This document shows positions 8,734-17,847 of a DNA stretch of 64,000 nt, one piece after another. Position numbers and translations under genes: made by a program. Under the pieces are notes generated by a model. That model ran no database searches, was not told where the DNA came from, and saw nothing but the letters and a program-made list of their open reading frames with translations. Origin of the DNA: Alteromonas aestuariivivens (GTDB lineage Bacteria; Pseudomonadota; Gammaproteobacteria; Enterobacterales; Alteromonadaceae); NCBI RefSeq assembly GCF_003367475.1, contig NZ_QRHA01000005.1, forward strand, positions 279,641-343,640, read 5' to 3'. Positions within the stretch are counted from its first letter, which is position 1, and each line of letters begins with the position of its first letter.

Positions 8734-10821
8734 TTAGCGTAATGCTTCAGAATAGCGGAACACTGCCAGGCTTCGGCCAGCCTGCAGGAAAACCCGCTGG
8801 ATGCAGATCCTGGGTTGCTCAGAAAGCGAACAGTAACGGGTGTCGAGCTCCAGTGTCCACCCCCCTATGGGTGACAAATGAGGCAAATTAAAACGCACGT
8901 CATTGTCGCTGGCGTTAAAACCCAAAAACCAGTGTTCAGTCTGACCTGCGTCTCCCGCTACACCCCGGATTTCGACTCCGAACGCCTGGTTATGTGGTGC
9001 CTGCCAGTCTGCCGACAATTTATCGGAACCGTCCGGCTTATACCAGTGAATGCTTGCGACATTGGTGGCCAGATGAAAATGGTCGTCTTCAAGCAGCAAT
9101 TGCGAGAGCAATCGACTGGATTGCCGCAACTCAATCACATACTGACAGAACTCCAGAAAATCCTGCTTTCGCTTATTGAGTTCCCAGTCATACCAGTTAA
9201 GTTCATTGTCCTGGCAGTAGGCATTGTTGTTCCCCTGCTGGGTGCGGCTCAACTCATCTCCCCCCAGAATGTGGGGAGTGCCCTGCGACAGGATCAGACT
9301 GGCAAACAGGTTGCGCTTCTGACGTTCCCGCAGCGCCAGAATTCGAGGCTCCGTGGTTTCACCTTCAACACCATAATTGGCAGAAAGGTTGTGGCCGTGG
9401 CCATCACGGTTCTCTTCACCATTGGCTAAATTATGCCTTTGTTCATAACTGACGAGATCCTGCAATGTGAATCCGTCGTGGTAAGTTACGTTATTTACCG
9501 AAGTGTTGATGTGGCGCCGGCCTTTGACAAATATGTCACGGGACCCCATCAGACGGGTAGCAAAATCGGCCGTAAGGCCTTTATCTCCGCGCCAGTATGC
9601 TCTGACGGTATCGCGAAACTTATCGTTCACCTCCAGCCAGGCCGGAGGAAAGGCGCCGACCTGATAACCGCCTGGCCCAATGTCCCAGGGTTCAGCCAAC
9701 AGCACTGCCCGTTTTAATACCGGGTCCTGCCCAATGGCTCTCAGTAAACCCGAGTAGGGTGTGAAGTGCTGAGGGTCGCGCCCCAGGCACACAGCAAGGT
9801 CAAAACGAAAGCCATCAACGCCGATAATTTCATACCAGAAACGCATGGCGTCCATGATTAGCGTCATCATCACCGGCTGGGAAGTGTGTACTGTATTGCC
9901 ACAACCGGAATGGTTACTGAACACCAAATCGCCGCCCTGGGATTGCTCAAGCAGATAGGCCTTATACGGGCAGAAACCTTTAAATGACAATATGGGGCCA
10001 CCATGGCCACCTTCTGCTGTATGGTTAAACACCACATCCACAATCACTTCCAGTCCGGCTTCATGATAGGCATCAACCATTTTGCGCACTTCCGCCAGCG
10101 CATCTTTTTGCGCATAGCGCGGTTCAGGCGCAAAAAAGTTTACCGGGTTATACCCCCAGTAGTTGGTCAGCCCTTTTTCAGTGATATAGGGTTCCGGCAT
10201 GAACGACGCCAGCGGCATAAACTGTACGGTGGTAACGCCAAGATTTTTCAGATGTGCCAGCACCGAAGGATGACAAGCCCCAAGATACTTTCCACGCATA
10301 GGCTTTGGCACATCAGGGTGACGCTGGGTCATACCTTTAACATGCGCTTCGTAAACAATGCGCTGATGGGCATCGTACTCAGGGCGCTCTACCGGTTTTT
10401 GCTCATAGGGATGAAGGTCAACCACAACCCCTTTGGGGATCATAAACTGGGAATCGTGCTGATAATGCCGCGCATTCCAGTGTATCGGACGATTAAGCTT
10501 TTTCGCATACGGATCAATCAGCAACTTGTCTGCCGGAGCACTGTGCAGCTCTCCGTCACCGCGGTCAACCCGATACGCATAATGCTGATTCTCACGAATT
10601 GACGACAGGTGACAATGCCAGTAGTCACCTGTCTTGGCTGGCATCAGAATCTCATTACTGGGTTCTTCCGTGTCTGAATGATACAAGCACAGAATAACCG
10701 CCCGCGCATCCGGGCAGTAAACTGAAAAATTGCATCCGGTCTCAGTCAGGCAAGCGCCAAGCGGAAAAGGGCTGCCCTCTTCCACCAACAATTGCTGTGA
10801 GGTACGGGCTTGGGCGTCCAC
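8734..10821 (-). CDS. glgX: glycogen debranching enzyme
   Basis: 695-residue GH13 isoamylase-type enzyme that cleaves alpha-1,6 branches of limit dextrins. An N-terminal CBM48-like domain (about 15-130) precedes the catalytic barrel with DVVFNH (262-267), nucleophile D341 in GFRFDLA, acid E377 in LLAEPWD and YHDGFTL. The start is GTG 10821; an AGGAG overlapping the stop codon of glgB serves as ribosome site, and the two genes are 8 bp apart. It is the last gene of malQ-glgB-glgX. The released linear glucans feed MalQ and then Glk. Confidence 0.96.
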   Translation of the reverse strand: MDAQARTSQQLLVEEGSPFPLGACLTETGCNFSVYCPDARAVILCLYHSDTEEPSNEILMPAKTGDYWHCHLSSIRENQHYAYRVDRGDGELHSAPADKLLIDPYAKKLNRPIHWNARHYQHDSQFMIPKGVVVDLHPYEQKPVERPEYDAHQRIVYEAHVKGMTQRHPDVPKPMRGKYLGACHPSVLAHLKNLGVTTVQFMPLASFMPEPYITEKGLTNYWGYNPVNFFAPEPRYAQKDALAEVRKMVDAYHEAGLEVIVDVVFNHTAEGGHGGPILSFKGFCPYKAYLLEQSQGGDLVFSNHSGCGNTVHTSQPVMMTLIMDAMRFWYEIIGVDGFRFDLAVCLGRDPQHFTPYSGLLRAIGQDPVLKRAVLLAEPWDIGPGGYQVGAFPPAWLEVNDKFRDTVRAYWRGDKGLTADFATRLMGSRDIFVKGRRHINTSVNNVTYHDGFTLQDLVSYEQRHNLANGEENRDGHGHNLSANYGVEGETTEPRILALRERQKRNLFASLILSQGTPHILGGDELSRTQQGNNNAYCQDNELNWYDWELNKRKQDFLEFCQYVIELRQSSRLLSQLLLEDDHFHLATNVASIHWYKPDGSDKLSADWQAPHNQAFGVEIRGVAGDAGQTEHWFLGFNASDNDVRFNLPHLSPIGGWTLELDTRYCSLSEQPRICIQRVFLQAGRSLAVFRYSEALR

Positions 10822-10829
10822 GCCATCTC

Positions 10830-13010
10830 CTAGTCATGAATTAAATACAAAGTTGCCAGCGGGGGAATGGATATTTCAATCGAGTAAGGCTGATGATTCC
10901 AAGGCTTTGCTACTGCCTCCACAACCTCACTGACCGGGTATTCGCTCCCCCAAAATACCTGACTATCGGTATTCAGTACAAGCTTATATTTACCTGGGCG
11001 CATGACGCCGATGCGGAAACTGGGGCGCGGTACGGGCGTGAAGTTACTCACCACATAAAGATGCTGGCTGTCGCTGGCATCCTTGCGCACAAATGACAGA
11101 ACACTTTGTTCACCGTTTTCATGATCAATCCAGGCAAAACCTTCCGGCTGATGATCGCATTCGTACAACGCCGGTTCGCTGGTGTAAAGACGATTAAGGG
11201 TTTTGTAGAGTGTTTGCAGGCCTTGGTGTTTGTCGAATGCCAGCAAATCCCATTGAAGCTCACCGTCATGATTCCACTCCCTGGCCTGGCCAATCTCATT
11301 ACCCATAAAATTGAGTTTTTTACCCGGGTGACCAAACATAAAGGCCGCGTAGCTGCGCAGATTTGCAGCCTGCTGCCACTCATCCCCAGGCATTTTCCCT
11401 AGCATGCTGCCCTTGCCATGCACCACTTCATCATGCGATATGGGCAATATGAAGTTTTCGTGGTACGCGTAAACCATGCTGAAGGTAATGTCGCCATGAT
11501 GGTAACAGCGATAGGCCGGATCTTTACTGATGTAATGCAAGGAATCGTGCATCCAGCCCATATTCCACTTAAAACCGAACCCCAGCCCACCGTCAAACAC
11601 CGGTCGTGAGACCTTGGGAAATGACGTTGACTCCTCGGCAATGGTTACCGCATCAGGGAAGTGGCGGTAAACTTCTTCATTCATCCAGCGCAACAGGCTG
11701 ATGGCCTCGTAATTCTCATTGCCACCGTCCACATTGGGTACCCATTCCCCTTCATTACGGGAATAGTCCAGATACAACATGGAAGCAACGGCATCAACGC
11801 GCAAGCCGTCAACGTGAAATTTATCCAGCCAGAACAGGGCATTGGCTACAAGAAACTGACGAACGGTATCTTTGCCGAAATCGTAAATGCAGGAGTTCCA
11901 GTCCGGATGCCATCCTCGGCGAGGGTCTTCGTATTCGTATACATGGCTACCGTCGAAGCGTGCAAGCCCATGGCCGTCTTCCGGGAAGTGAGCAGGTACC
12001 CAGTCGATGATCACACCAATCTGCTGTTGATGGCACTGATCAACAAAAAACTTAAAGTCATCCGGATCACCAAATCGGCTGGTCGGCGCGAACATACCAA
12101 CCGGCTGATAGCCCCAGGACCCGTCAAACGGGTATTCCGACACCGGCAAAAGTTCAAGATGGGTATAGCCCATTTCCTTTACGTAGGGGATTAAATCTTC
12201 CGCCAGTTCACGGTAGCTGAGGTAACGCTTCTTCGATTTTGATTGCGGCCGTTTCCAGGAGCCCAGATGCACTTCATAAATGCTCATCGGACTGCGGTAC
12301 TTGTCCTGCTTGCGCGATTCCATCCACACTTCGTCCTGCCACTGATACTGGCTGTGGTCGAACACCCTTGATGCATGTGAAGGAAACTGTTCAGCGTGAA
12401 AACCCAGCGGGTCTGCCTTGTGCGGCAGATCGTGCCCGTGAGCGTCTTTAATGTGGTATTTGTATCGTTCACCGGCAACGATGCCAGGCACAACCAGTAC
12501 CCAGAACCCCAAATCGGTCTTCTGCATTGGGTGAAGACGACTGTCCCAGCGATTAAAGTCGCCGATTAATGAAACTGCACTGGCGTTAGGTGCATATACA
12601 GCAAAACGGGTGGCAGCAATGCCACCACTGGGGCCATCAAGCTCTATTAACTGCGCCCCGCCCTGACGATATAGATTTTGCGGCGCGTGGTCGATGAAAT
12701 GCACCGCATGATAAGCCTGTTGCTGGAACTGATAGGGATCAACATAACTGTATTTCCCGTCAGCATTTTCTACATCGAGCTGGTAGATCTGGCCGTCTGA
12801 AAGAGCCGACGTCTGGCCGGTAAAAAGACTGGACCCCTTTGCTGCTGTGAGTTCCATCAGGGCTTTTTCCTGCCCGAGAACTGTGACCCCGACCTTGGTC
12901 GCACCAGGTATCCAGGCGGTGATGGCTGTGCCCCCGGCTGACTTCTTGGGCCCCAGGACCTCGAACGGATGGGCACATTTGTTCCATGCCATCTGCTGCT
13001 CTACTTGCAT
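10830..13010 (-). CDS. glgB: 1,4-alpha-glucan branching enzyme
   Basis: 726-residue GH13 enzyme that forms alpha-1,6 branches in glycogen. Layout: N-terminal N1-like domain (to about 110), CBM48 (about 115-215), then the catalytic barrel with DWVPAHFP (336-343), nucleophile D406 in DGLRVDAVAS, acid E459 in IAEEST, and ISHDEVVHGKGS. ATG 13010 has AAAGGAG upstream. Length and motifs match E. coli GlgB. Presence of both branching and debranching enzymes in one operon suggests turnover of a stored glucan. The synthase (glgA), glgC and phosphorylase are not in the window. Confidence 0.97.
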   Translation of the reverse strand: MQVEQQMAWNKCAHPFEVLGPKKSAGGTAITAWIPGATKVGVTVLGQEKALMELTAAKGSSLFTGQTSALSDGQIYQLDVENADGKYSYVDPYQFQQQAYHAVHFIDHAPQNLYRQGGAQLIELDGPSGGIAATRFAVYAPNASAVSLIGDFNRWDSRLHPMQKTDLGFWVLVVPGIVAGERYKYHIKDAHGHDLPHKADPLGFHAEQFPSHASRVFDHSQYQWQDEVWMESRKQDKYRSPMSIYEVHLGSWKRPQSKSKKRYLSYRELAEDLIPYVKEMGYTHLELLPVSEYPFDGSWGYQPVGMFAPTSRFGDPDDFKFFVDQCHQQQIGVIIDWVPAHFPEDGHGLARFDGSHVYEYEDPRRGWHPDWNSCIYDFGKDTVRQFLVANALFWLDKFHVDGLRVDAVASMLYLDYSRNEGEWVPNVDGGNENYEAISLLRWMNEEVYRHFPDAVTIAEESTSFPKVSRPVFDGGLGFGFKWNMGWMHDSLHYISKDPAYRCYHHGDITFSMVYAYHENFILPISHDEVVHGKGSMLGKMPGDEWQQAANLRSYAAFMFGHPGKKLNFMGNEIGQAREWNHDGELQWDLLAFDKHQGLQTLYKTLNRLYTSEPALYECDHQPEGFAWIDHENGEQSVLSFVRKDASDSQHLYVVSNFTPVPRPSFRIGVMRPGKYKLVLNTDSQVFWGSEYPVSEVVEAVAKPWNHQPYSIEISIPPLATLYLIHD

Positions 13011-13024
13011 GCTCTACTCCTTTA

Positions 13025-13057
13025 AATGTTCGCAGTGACCTTCGGACTGCGAACATT
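13025..13057. other. intercistronic stem-loop between malQ and glgB
   Basis: Perfect 12-bp arms, AATGTTCGCAGT (13025-13036) and ACTGCGAACATT (13046-13057), with a 9-nt loop, lie 15 bp before the glgB start in the 72-bp gap. There is no U-tract. It could protect or process the operon mRNA or attenuate glgB expression. Confidence 0.7.
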
Positions 13058-13082
13058 CCGCTACTGCTTGGTACCGCTTTGG

Positions 13083-15293
13083 TTACTCATTGTTATTACT
13101 GGCTCTTTTTCGAGCGTCAGTGAGACGGCCTGCCAACTCCCGAATGTGGGAAGTGGCAAAAATGCTCTCAAGATCCGCACTCAGCTTACGCCGCCAGTTC
13201 GGATACTCATTGAACGTCCCCGGTATATTGACCGGTTTGTCCATTTCCAGCCAATCTTCCAACTGCAAACTTAGCAGAGAACTGGACCCGCCCGCCATAT
13301 GCGTTTGCATGCCATAATTCAAAGCCCGGCTCATGCCGGTGGAATTGACGTCCCTGCCGACGGAACCGTCAACAGACAGATGCCCATGCAGTGTGTCCAG
13401 AATGGCCTGTTTGTTGGTATGACGATCAGCGTACAGGGTCGACAGAATTTCCTCTGTTGGGTACAAGCCTAATTCTTTACCCAATTCCAAATCAAGACAA
13501 TGCCAAAAACCAATTAAAGTCGGCATATCATGAGTGGTCAGAGTAGACATAGACTGAATGGGGTAATGCGCCGGTGAATAAAAACCACCGTCTTCAGCCT
13601 GTTCAAAGAAAAATACCCGATAGGAATGTACCCCGTTGTCCGCCAGCTTACTTCGAATTTCTTCGGGAACGGTGCCCAGGTCTTCACCGATTACCAGGCT
13701 CTGATGGCGATGACTTTCCAGCGCCAGAATCCCAAGTAAATCGTCGACTGGGTAGTAGACGTATCCGCCATCGCGGGCATGATCCCCTTTGGTAACCCAC
13801 CACAAACGCAGCAATGCCATTACGTGGTCGATACGCAGCGCACCGGAGGAAGCCATATTGGACGAAAACAAATCGATAATAGGCTGATACTGTTGCTGAT
13901 AAAGTATTTTGGGATCCATGGGTGGCAAGCCCCAATTCTGCCCCAATGGGCCAAGAATATCTGGCGGAGCACCAACACTGGCACCCACACAATACAAATC
14001 TTTGTTCCCCCAAATTTCTGCACTGCCCTCACTGACACCTACCGCAAGATCCCGGTACAAACCGATTTCCATGCCGGCATTCTGCGCGGCCTGGCTGGCC
14101 TGCTCCAGTTGTTCGGCCGCCTGCCATTGCAGGAACTGATAGAAACGTACGCGTTTAAGATTGGCCTTTTTGAACTTGGCCACATCCGCCTTGTGATACT
14201 CCTTGAATTTTTCAGGAAATACCGGCCAGCCCCAAAACTCTTTACCGTCATTTTTAAGCGATTCCTGCAGGGCGTCATACACCGCCAGCATATCCAGGCT
14301 CTCGCCACCTTCTTTTACAAACGCTTTGAAACTGCGGTTCTGGCGGGTGTTTTTGGTCAGGTATTTGTCGTAATAAACATCAAACACCGCCGACAAAGCA
14401 GACAACTTCAGATCAGATACGGCGGCATAATCCACGTATTCCGCCGCTCTTGCCTGCTGCAGACGAGCCTGAAAATCGTTGGATTGCACCAGTTGCTGGA
14501 CAGAATCATCCTCGTACCCTTCCAGCGCCGTTACGTCCAGGTAAAGATAATTTAGCCACTTGCGGGAGGACGGGCCGTAGGGACTGCAGGCATCCGGATT
14601 CGCCGGATACAATGCATGAATGGGGTTGAGACCAATAAAATCGGCCCCAACTTCAGCTGACTGACAAACCAGCCTGGCGAGATCAGAAAAATCCCCTATC
14701 CCCCAGTTATTTTCACTTCGCACACAATACAACTGAACGCTCAGGCCCCAGATTTTCTTGCCCTTTTCAATGGTTTCAGGAATGTAACAGGCAGCGGGTG
14801 CGATAATCAGGCGCATTTGCGCGACGCTGTCTGCATCTTTCGAAGGCCTGAGTACCAGACTGTGATAGCCCAAAGGTAAGATCTCAGGAAACTCAACCAG
14901 ATACGCCTGATATTCTATATCTTCCAGTTCCGTTGCATTAACCAGATTGGCTTCAACCGGTGTGAACGGATGAGCAATCACCTTACCTTCCTCGGTAGTG
15001 ACTTCGATCGTATACGCGTCGTTCACCAGTTCGATGGGCAGGCGCACTTCAATCTGTACCGACTCGGTTTCACGGCATACCTGTACCGGATTAAGGGGGG
15101 CTAGCCACAGAGCGCGAATTTCATCTTCGAACTGCTCGGACATTACCGATTCATTCTGGGTGTCGTACCCCAAAACCTGTAATAATTTTTCTTTACTGGC
15201 CTCAGCAATGGTGGCGGGATTCCCCCACGCATCGACATAGTTGGTTTCGATGCCCCGCATCTCAACGAGCTTTTGCAGAACGTGATTTGTCAT
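13083..15293 (-). CDS. malQ: 4-alpha-glucanotransferase (amylomaltase)
   Basis: 736-residue GH77 disproportionating enzyme. It transfers maltodextrin chains and releases glucose, the substrate of Glk. The N-terminal about 170 residues form the extra beta domain seen in long proteobacterial MalQ. Catalytic region: NNWGIGDF, the SPYGPSSRKWLN motif, nucleophile D489 in ALRIDHVMALL and acid E537 in VIGEDLGT. ATG 15293 has AGGA ten bases upstream. It is first in the malQ-glgB-glgX operon and shares a 286-bp divergent control region with gapA. Confidence 0.96.
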   Translation of the reverse strand: MTNHVLQKLVEMRGIETNYVDAWGNPATIAEASKEKLLQVLGYDTQNESVMSEQFEDEIRALWLAPLNPVQVCRETESVQIEVRLPIELVNDAYTIEVTTEEGKVIAHPFTPVEANLVNATELEDIEYQAYLVEFPEILPLGYHSLVLRPSKDADSVAQMRLIIAPAACYIPETIEKGKKIWGLSVQLYCVRSENNWGIGDFSDLARLVCQSAEVGADFIGLNPIHALYPANPDACSPYGPSSRKWLNYLYLDVTALEGYEDDSVQQLVQSNDFQARLQQARAAEYVDYAAVSDLKLSALSAVFDVYYDKYLTKNTRQNRSFKAFVKEGGESLDMLAVYDALQESLKNDGKEFWGWPVFPEKFKEYHKADVAKFKKANLKRVRFYQFLQWQAAEQLEQASQAAQNAGMEIGLYRDLAVGVSEGSAEIWGNKDLYCVGASVGAPPDILGPLGQNWGLPPMDPKILYQQQYQPIIDLFSSNMASSGALRIDHVMALLRLWWVTKGDHARDGGYVYYPVDDLLGILALESHRHQSLVIGEDLGTVPEEIRSKLADNGVHSYRVFFFEQAEDGGFYSPAHYPIQSMSTLTTHDMPTLIGFWHCLDLELGKELGLYPTEEILSTLYADRHTNKQAILDTLHGHLSVDGSVGRDVNSTGMSRALNYGMQTHMAGGSSSLLSLQLEDWLEMDKPVNIPGTFNEYPNWRRKLSADLESIFATSHIRELAGRLTDARKRASNNNE

Positions 15294-15348
15294 TTTGTGC
15301 TATTCCTATATAGATCGTTGCGCGTGATACCACCCTCGGCCCACGTAA

Positions 15349-15395
15349 GGTGTATTTATCTGCGTTCTTAAATAATGAACGCAGATAAATACACC
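15349..15395. repeat. perfect 19-bp inverted repeat between malQ and gapA
   Basis: Arms at 15349-15367 and 15377-15395 are exact reverse complements (each begins or ends with GGTGTATTTATC / GATAAATACACC), separated by 9 bp of A/T-rich sequence. It lies 56 bp upstream of malQ. It has no U-tract on either strand and so is not a classic terminator. It may be an operator, an mRNA 5' hairpin of malQ, or a relic of a small mobile repeat. Confidence 0.75.
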
Positions 15396-15474
15396 CTATC
15401 CAACGTACATAATTTTAACATTATTGTAGAACTCGCAGTGCAACGAAACTGAATACGATTGCAAAGAAAGCAAA

Positions 15475-15491
15475 TTGTAATTTTGTAACAA
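15475..15491. promoter_or_regulatory. HexR-like operator upstream of gapA
   Basis: The core TGTAATTTTGTAACA (15476-15490) matches TGTAATwwwATTACA at all but two positions. It lies 25 bp upstream of the predicted gapA -35 and 182 bp upstream of malQ. gapA is a known HexR target in gammaproteobacteria. Confidence 0.55.
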
Positions 15492-15515
15492 GTATTGCTT
15501 TTTCTTTTGCCAAAT

Positions 15516-15544
15516 TTGACATTTTGATCCATACTTTACGTAAT
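15516..15544 (+). promoter_or_regulatory. gapA sigma-70 promoter
   Basis: TTGACA (15516-15521), 17-bp spacer, CGTAAT (15539-15544). The -35 is perfect and the -10 matches four of six. The gapA start is 36 bp further. Confidence 0.5.
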
Positions 15545-15570
15545 TTTTTTTCATTTAGAACGAACATTAG

Positions 15571-16575
<1,005 letters not shown>

Positions 16576-16620
16576 GCTTGTATACGCGGAAAAATTTCCG
16601 CTGTCAGACCTGACCGGCCA

Positions 16621-16655
16621 AAAAAAAGGTGTGATTGCATAATCACACCTTTTTT
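16621..16655 (+). terminator. gapA terminator
   Basis: A stem AAAAAGGTGTGATT / AATCACACCTTTTT with a GCAT loop ends in a T run. A small palindrome, GCGGAAA/TTTCCGC, precedes it at 16586-16601. The rest of 16656-16934 holds only the mutarotase leader; I could not fix its promoter. Confidence 0.9.
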
Positions 16656-16934
16656 GTTGCCCGCTAATTTGTTTGATTCTGGTTCATGAGATTTGAAATT
16701 CAGTTTTTATAGTCCGTTGGATGACAGGTTCATGGGCTGAGGTTTGCTCCCTGTACCGCAATTCAAACAGTTAACATAAAAATTATTGCATCAAATGATG
16801 ACGCATCACGCCCAAATGTTATAGATTAAATCAATATCATCAAAGAGTTGGTTGCACATGCTACGCAACTTGCCCAGTGCTTACATGCGTAAGTGTAATG
16901 ACAAAATTCAATCTTGTTCATATCTGGAGAAACC

Positions 16935-17780
16935 ATGCCTATCGCCAATACTATCAGCATTGAAGAATCCGGCGGGGTCAGCTTTTTACTGATCGACAAC
17001 CCGCTGTGCAGCGCAAAAATCAGCCTGTACGGTGGCCACTTGCTGTCATACGTTCCCAAAAGCGATGGCCGCGAGCGACTCTGGCTGAGCCCTATGGCCT
17101 ACTTAAATGGTGAACGCCCGATCCGTGGAGGCGTTCCGGTGTGCTGGCCCTGGTTCAGTGATAACCACGGCAAGCAAAAGGGAGAACTACCCTCTCACGG
17201 CTATTTGCGCACCCAAACCTGGAAAGTAACCGAATCTGATGAATCGGAAAAAGGTACGCGCGTGGTTTTGTCTCCAACATTCACCCGCGGCACCGGCTTT
17301 GAGTACGACTGCTCAGTGCAACTTGAATTTGTATTGGGGGACGTTTGTTCGATTACTTTGCGTACTTCAAACACCGGAGTTGTGGCGTTTACGTTTAATT
17401 GTGCGCTGCACACCTATTTCAATGTTCCAAACATTGATAAGGCTTCACTTCTGGGCCTGACCGGTGATTACAAAGATAAAACCGACAACTGGGCAGTAAA
17501 ACCCACACCGTCCCCGTATCGATTCTCTGGTGAAACGGACCGTATTCACCTAAGCCCGTGCCCGCGGGTTTCCATTCTGGATAACGACGAGTTCCTGACT
17601 GATGTTGAATCCAGGGGCCATGACTCCATTGTAGTCTGGAACCCGTGGCATGGCGCTGCCAGTATTGGCGATATGGATGCCTTTGGATACAAGCATATGG
17701 TCTGCGTGGAAACGGCGTATACCGGGGGTAAGGAACTGCAGCCAGGCGAAACTCACAGCCTGACCCAAATCATTGGCTAA
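16935..17780 (+). CDS. yeaD: D-hexose-6-phosphate mutarotase (YeaD-type aldose 1-epimerase)
   Basis: 281 residues. Interconverts alpha and beta anomers of hexose-6-phosphates, giving Zwf its beta-glucose-6-phosphate. Galactose-mutarotase fold with the catalytic His in CALHTYFNV and Glu in VCVETAYTGG. I start it at ATG 16935, which has GGAG six bases before it; an in-frame TTG at 16914 precedes the ribosome site. gapA-yeaD is a conserved neighbourhood in gammaproteobacteria, but the strong gapA terminator suggests a separate transcript here. Confidence 0.92.
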   Translation: MPIANTISIEESGGVSFLLIDNPLCSAKISLYGGHLLSYVPKSDGRERLWLSPMAYLNGERPIRGGVPVCWPWFSDNHGKQKGELPSHGYLRTQTWKVTESDESEKGTRVVLSPTFTRGTGFEYDCSVQLEFVLGDVCSITLRTSNTGVVAFTFNCALHTYFNVPNIDKASLLGLTGDYKDKTDNWAVKPTPSPYRFSGETDRIHLSPCPRVSILDNDEFLTDVESRGHDSIVVWNPWHGAASIGDMDAFGYKHMVCVETAYTGGKELQPGETHSLTQIIG

Positions 17781-17784
17781 GGCG

Positions 17785-17832
17785 TGCAAAACAGGGGGCA
17801 GCTCATTGATAATGCCCACCCGCTGTTTTGCA
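17785..17832. terminator. bidirectional terminator between mutarotase and sulfatase
   Basis: TGCAAAACAG (17785-17794) pairs with CTGTTTTGCA (17823-17832), with an inner GGGCA/TGCCC pairing. It lies between two convergent genes and can work on both strands. Confidence 0.65.
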
Positions 17833-17847
17833 GTCGTACTGTGCCGC

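Noticed and set aside
16630..16647. TGTGATTGCATAATCACA, resembles a CRP site
   Set aside because: Spacer is 8 rather than 6, and it is the stem of a clear terminator with flanking A and T runs behind gapA.
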